Below are positions 6,642 to 7,877 of a DNA stretch of 7,877 bases, one piece after another (positions within the stretch are counted from its first letter, which is position 1; every line of letters begins with the position of its first letter). Origin of the DNA: Microbacteriaceae bacterium. Lineage in GTDB: Bacteria > Actinomycetota > Actinomycetes > Actinomycetales > Microbacteriaceae. The translations under genes were made by a program, and so were the position numbers. The notes beneath the pieces are model-generated. The model was not told the DNA's origin and did not search any database. It saw only the letters and a list, made by a program, of their open reading frames with translations. The stretch is taken from positions 1 through 7,877 of the forward strand of contig CANGCU010000052.1 of assembly GCA_947452355.1 (NCBI GenBank). Reading direction: 5' to 3'.

Positions 6642-7591
6642 GCGGCGGTATCCAATCGCTCAATCGCTCGGAACTTGACGGACGCCGCTCGTGAATTTCG
6701 GGAAACTTCGGCTGCGCTCGCGGTGCGCGCTCCAGAGAAGACCAAACGGAAACCCGCCCGCAGCGCGACCGGTACAACCGGAAGATCGTGCGGCGCTTTG
6801 CTTGAACTCGCGTCGGCGAAAGCCATTTTCACGATGCGATCTTCAAGCGAGTGATAGGACAAAACGACGAGACGTCCACCCACCGCAAGCGCGGTCAGTG
6901 CATTGTGAATTGCCACTCGCAAGATATCGAGTTCACCATTTACCTCTATTCGAAGAGCTTGGAAAACGCGCTTTGCGGGATGCCCCGCGTTCTTCAGTGC
7001 ATAGGGAGTGGCATCGTTGAGAATTTCAACCAACCGTTCGCTGCGATTGATGGGTGCCGACTCACGCGCGGTAACAATTGCGCGCGCATAACGCGCCGCA
7101 AGCTTCTCTTCTCCGTAATCGCGGAAGATTCGAACTAAGTCAATCTCGTCATAGGTCCTCAGCACTTCGGCTGCCGTGATTCCGGCGGTTTGATCCATCC
7201 GCATGTCGAGCGGAGCGTCCATGGCATAGGCAAAACCGCGATCAGCTTCGTCAATCTGCATCGACGAAATTCCTAGGTCAAGCAGGATCCCATTGGCCGT
7301 GTCCCGGTGAACTTCCCGCAGTGCGATGTCCATGTGGTCATAGGTCGTGTGAACACCGATGAAGCGGTCCCCGAATGGTGCGAGCCGAGTTCGCGCGAGG
7401 CGTAACGCGGTCGAGTCGCGGTCGATGCCCACAACGGTCGCGTCCGGGAAACGCGTCAAAATTTCGGACGTGTGCCCACCGAGTCCGAGCGTCCCATCGA
7501 TGACAAGCGGGTTTACTCCCGTCAACGACGCCGAGAGGACGTCGAGACACTCGTCGAGAAGGACGGGGATGTGCGTGGGGGTCGTTGTCAT
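6638..7591 (-). CDS. rsmH: RsmH (MraW), 16S rRNA (cytosine1402-N4)-methyltransferase
   Basis: RsmH uses S-adenosylmethionine to methylate N4 of C1402 in the 16S rRNA decoding centre and is a standard companion of mraZ at the head of dcw clusters. From ATG 7591 it has 317 residues. The family N-terminus HIPVLL (7-12) is followed by the SAM-binding motif DGTLGLGGH (32-40), the acidic GIDRD (55-59), GILLDLGISS, EVNGELDIL, LSYHSLEDRIVK and the C-terminal NSRAASVKFRAIERL, all in family order. I chose ATG 7591 because HIPVLL then begins seven residues in, as is usual. The frame stays open to GTG 7678 and ATG 7675, which would add 28-29 residues of unrecognised Pro/Ala-rich sequence; an unusually perfect ribosome site upstream makes that alternative worth testing. 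The stop overlaps the ftsL start as ATGA. Confidence 0.95.
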   Translation of the reverse strand: MTTTPTHIPVLLDECLDVLSASLTGVNPLVIDGTLGLGGHTSEILTRFPDATVVGIDRDSTALRLARTRLAPFGDRFIGVHTTYDHMDIALREVHRDTANGILLDLGISSMQIDEADRGFAYAMDAPLDMRMDQTAGITAAEVLRTYDEIDLVRIFRDYGEEKLAARYARAIVTARESAPINRSERLVEILNDATPYALKNAGHPAKRVFQALRIEVNGELDILRVAIHNALTALAVGGRLVVLSYHSLEDRIVKMAFADASSSKAPHDLPVVPVALRAGFRLVFSGARTASAAEVSRNSRAASVKFRAIERLDTAA

Positions 7592-7683
7592 AGCGTTTCC
7601 GGTTGTTGCGGTGATCCGATTCCCGTCCGCTGCCTGCTGTGGGGGAAGTACCTCAGGGGCGGCTGGGAGTCGCATCACCGCGA
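7592..7683 (-). other. mraZ-rsmH intergenic segment with mutually exclusive pairing potential
   Basis: If rsmH starts at ATG 7591 this 92-base stretch is untranslated. On the minus strand it contains GGATCACCGC (7617-7608). Its first eight bases are complementary to GGTGATCC (7705-7698) in the ribosome site at the end of mraZ. Bases ATCACCGC (7615-7608) are complementary to GCGGTGAT (7681-7674), which covers the alternative GTG/ATG starts. The two pairings exclude each other. I see no -10/-35 promoter and no terminator with a U-tract. Any regulatory role is inference. Confidence 0.4.
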
Positions 7684-7697
7684 CTAAAAGAGTCCCG
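7679..7697 (-). other. Short hairpin between ribosome site and alternative rsmH start
   Basis: On the minus strand CGGGACT and AGTCGCG flank a CTTTT loop. They form a four-pair inner stem, a G-G mismatch and two outer pairs. The mraZ stop codon TAG (7686-7684) lies at the loop-stem border, and GTG 7678 follows the stem directly. The stem is weak, so this is a possible rather than proven structure. Confidence 0.35.
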
Positions 7698-7877
7698 GGA
7701 TCACCTCCTCTTCGGTATCGCTGTAGGCCTGTTCCTTTTCCGCGTAATAGGTTGCCCAGGCATCCGCTGCCCAGATTTCAGCGCGGCTGCCAACGCCGAT
7801 GACGACGAGTTCGCGCGCGAGGCTTGCGTAGTCACGCAGTTGTGTTGGAATCATGATGCGGTTTTGTTTATCCGGAG
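7684..7877 (-). CDS. mraZ: MraZ, dcw-cluster transcriptional regulator (5' part outside window)
   Basis: MraZ is a small DNA-binding protein with two SpoVT/AbrB-like halves that oligomerises and usually binds TGGGN repeats upstream of its own gene, regulating the dcw operon. The window holds the last 63 codons of about 143, so this is essentially the second half. DKQNRIMIP is the second-copy form of the family motif DKQGRILIP, followed by [17 protein letters not shown] and RAEIW, then a glutamate-rich helix and the terminal EEEVIPGLF. The promoter and any MraZ operator would lie beyond the right edge. Codons for EEEVIP also contain a near-ideal Shine-Dalgarno sequence. The gene ends with TAG at 7686-7684. 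Confidence 0.95.
   Translation of the reverse strand, partial: PDKQNRIMIPTQLRDYASLARELVVIGVGSRAEIWAADAWATYYAEKEQAYSDTEEEVIPGLF
7698..7709 (-). promoter_or_regulatory. 12-nt perfect anti-Shine-Dalgarno complement inside the end of mraZ
   Basis: AGGAGGTGATCC on the minus strand is fully complementary to the conserved 16S rRNA 3' tail (GGATCACCTCCT). It lies within the mraZ codons for Glu-Glu-Val-Ile-Pro. The nearest in-frame rsmH starts, GTG 7678 and ATG 7675, are 25 and 28 bases from the AGGAGG core, too far for ordinary use unless the intervening hairpin folds. ATG 7591 is 112 bases away. Confidence 0.6.

Noticed and set aside
7574..7669. TGGG motifs near 7576, 7640 and 7664 as a MraZ operator
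   Set aside because: MraZ operators are closely spaced TGGGN repeats at about 10-bp intervals upstream of mraZ; these are irregularly spaced and downstream of it.
1..7877. Mobile elements, CRISPR arrays, tRNA/rRNA genes, attachment sites
   Set aside because: Almost every base belongs to a dcw gene; I saw no transposase, terminal inverted repeats, spaced repeats or RNA gene signature.

Overview
The window is a contiguous piece of a division and cell wall (dcw) cluster. All genes lie on the minus strand, so transcription runs from position 7877 towards position 1. The gene order is mraZ (3' end only), rsmH, ftsL, ftsI, murE, a MurF C-terminal-domain-like gene, mraY, murD (5' part only). The organism is most likely an actinobacterium, probably of the family Microbacteriaceae. 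The reasons are the dcw gene order, a long proline-rich FtsL, an FtsI without PASTA repeats, a MurE with non-canonical substrate motifs, and a base composition only moderately GC-rich by eye, which would fit the streamlined aquatic members. This placement is inference, because no marker gene for taxonomy is present.

Layout, in transcription order: 7877-7684 is the C-terminal part of MraZ. 7683-7592 is the only sizeable gap, a 92-nt mraZ-rsmH segment with unusual pairing potential. 7591-6638 is rsmH (16S rRNA m4C1402 methyltransferase). 6641-5988 is ftsL. 5964-4222 is ftsI. 4208-2664 is murE. 2667-2239 is the short MurF-like gene. 2242-1145 is mraY. 1145 to the left edge is murD. Neighbouring genes overlap by 1-4 bases (ATGA or TAATG junctions) or are separated by 13-23 bases carrying a Shine-Dalgarno sequence, so this looks like one translationally coupled operon. 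I see no terminator or convincing internal promoter.

The genes act together. MurD and MurE add amino acids 2 and 3 to the UDP-MurNAc stem peptide, MraY moves the finished UDP-MurNAc-pentapeptide onto undecaprenyl phosphate, and FtsI with FtsL cross-links new wall at the septum. RsmH and MraZ are the usual cluster companions. The step missing here is MurF, which adds D-Ala-D-Ala. At the murF position there is only a 142-residue protein resembling the MurF C-terminal domain, with neither the UDP-substrate domain nor the ATPase domain, and with degraded family motifs.

The main points for a second look are (1) this domain-only MurF-like gene; (2) a 12-nt perfect match to the 16S anti-Shine-Dalgarno complement inside the last codons of mraZ, followed by a small hairpin and by a downstream segment that copies part of the 16S 3' tail; (3) altered signature motifs in MurE; and (4) a shared eight-residue membrane-anchor motif in FtsL and FtsI.
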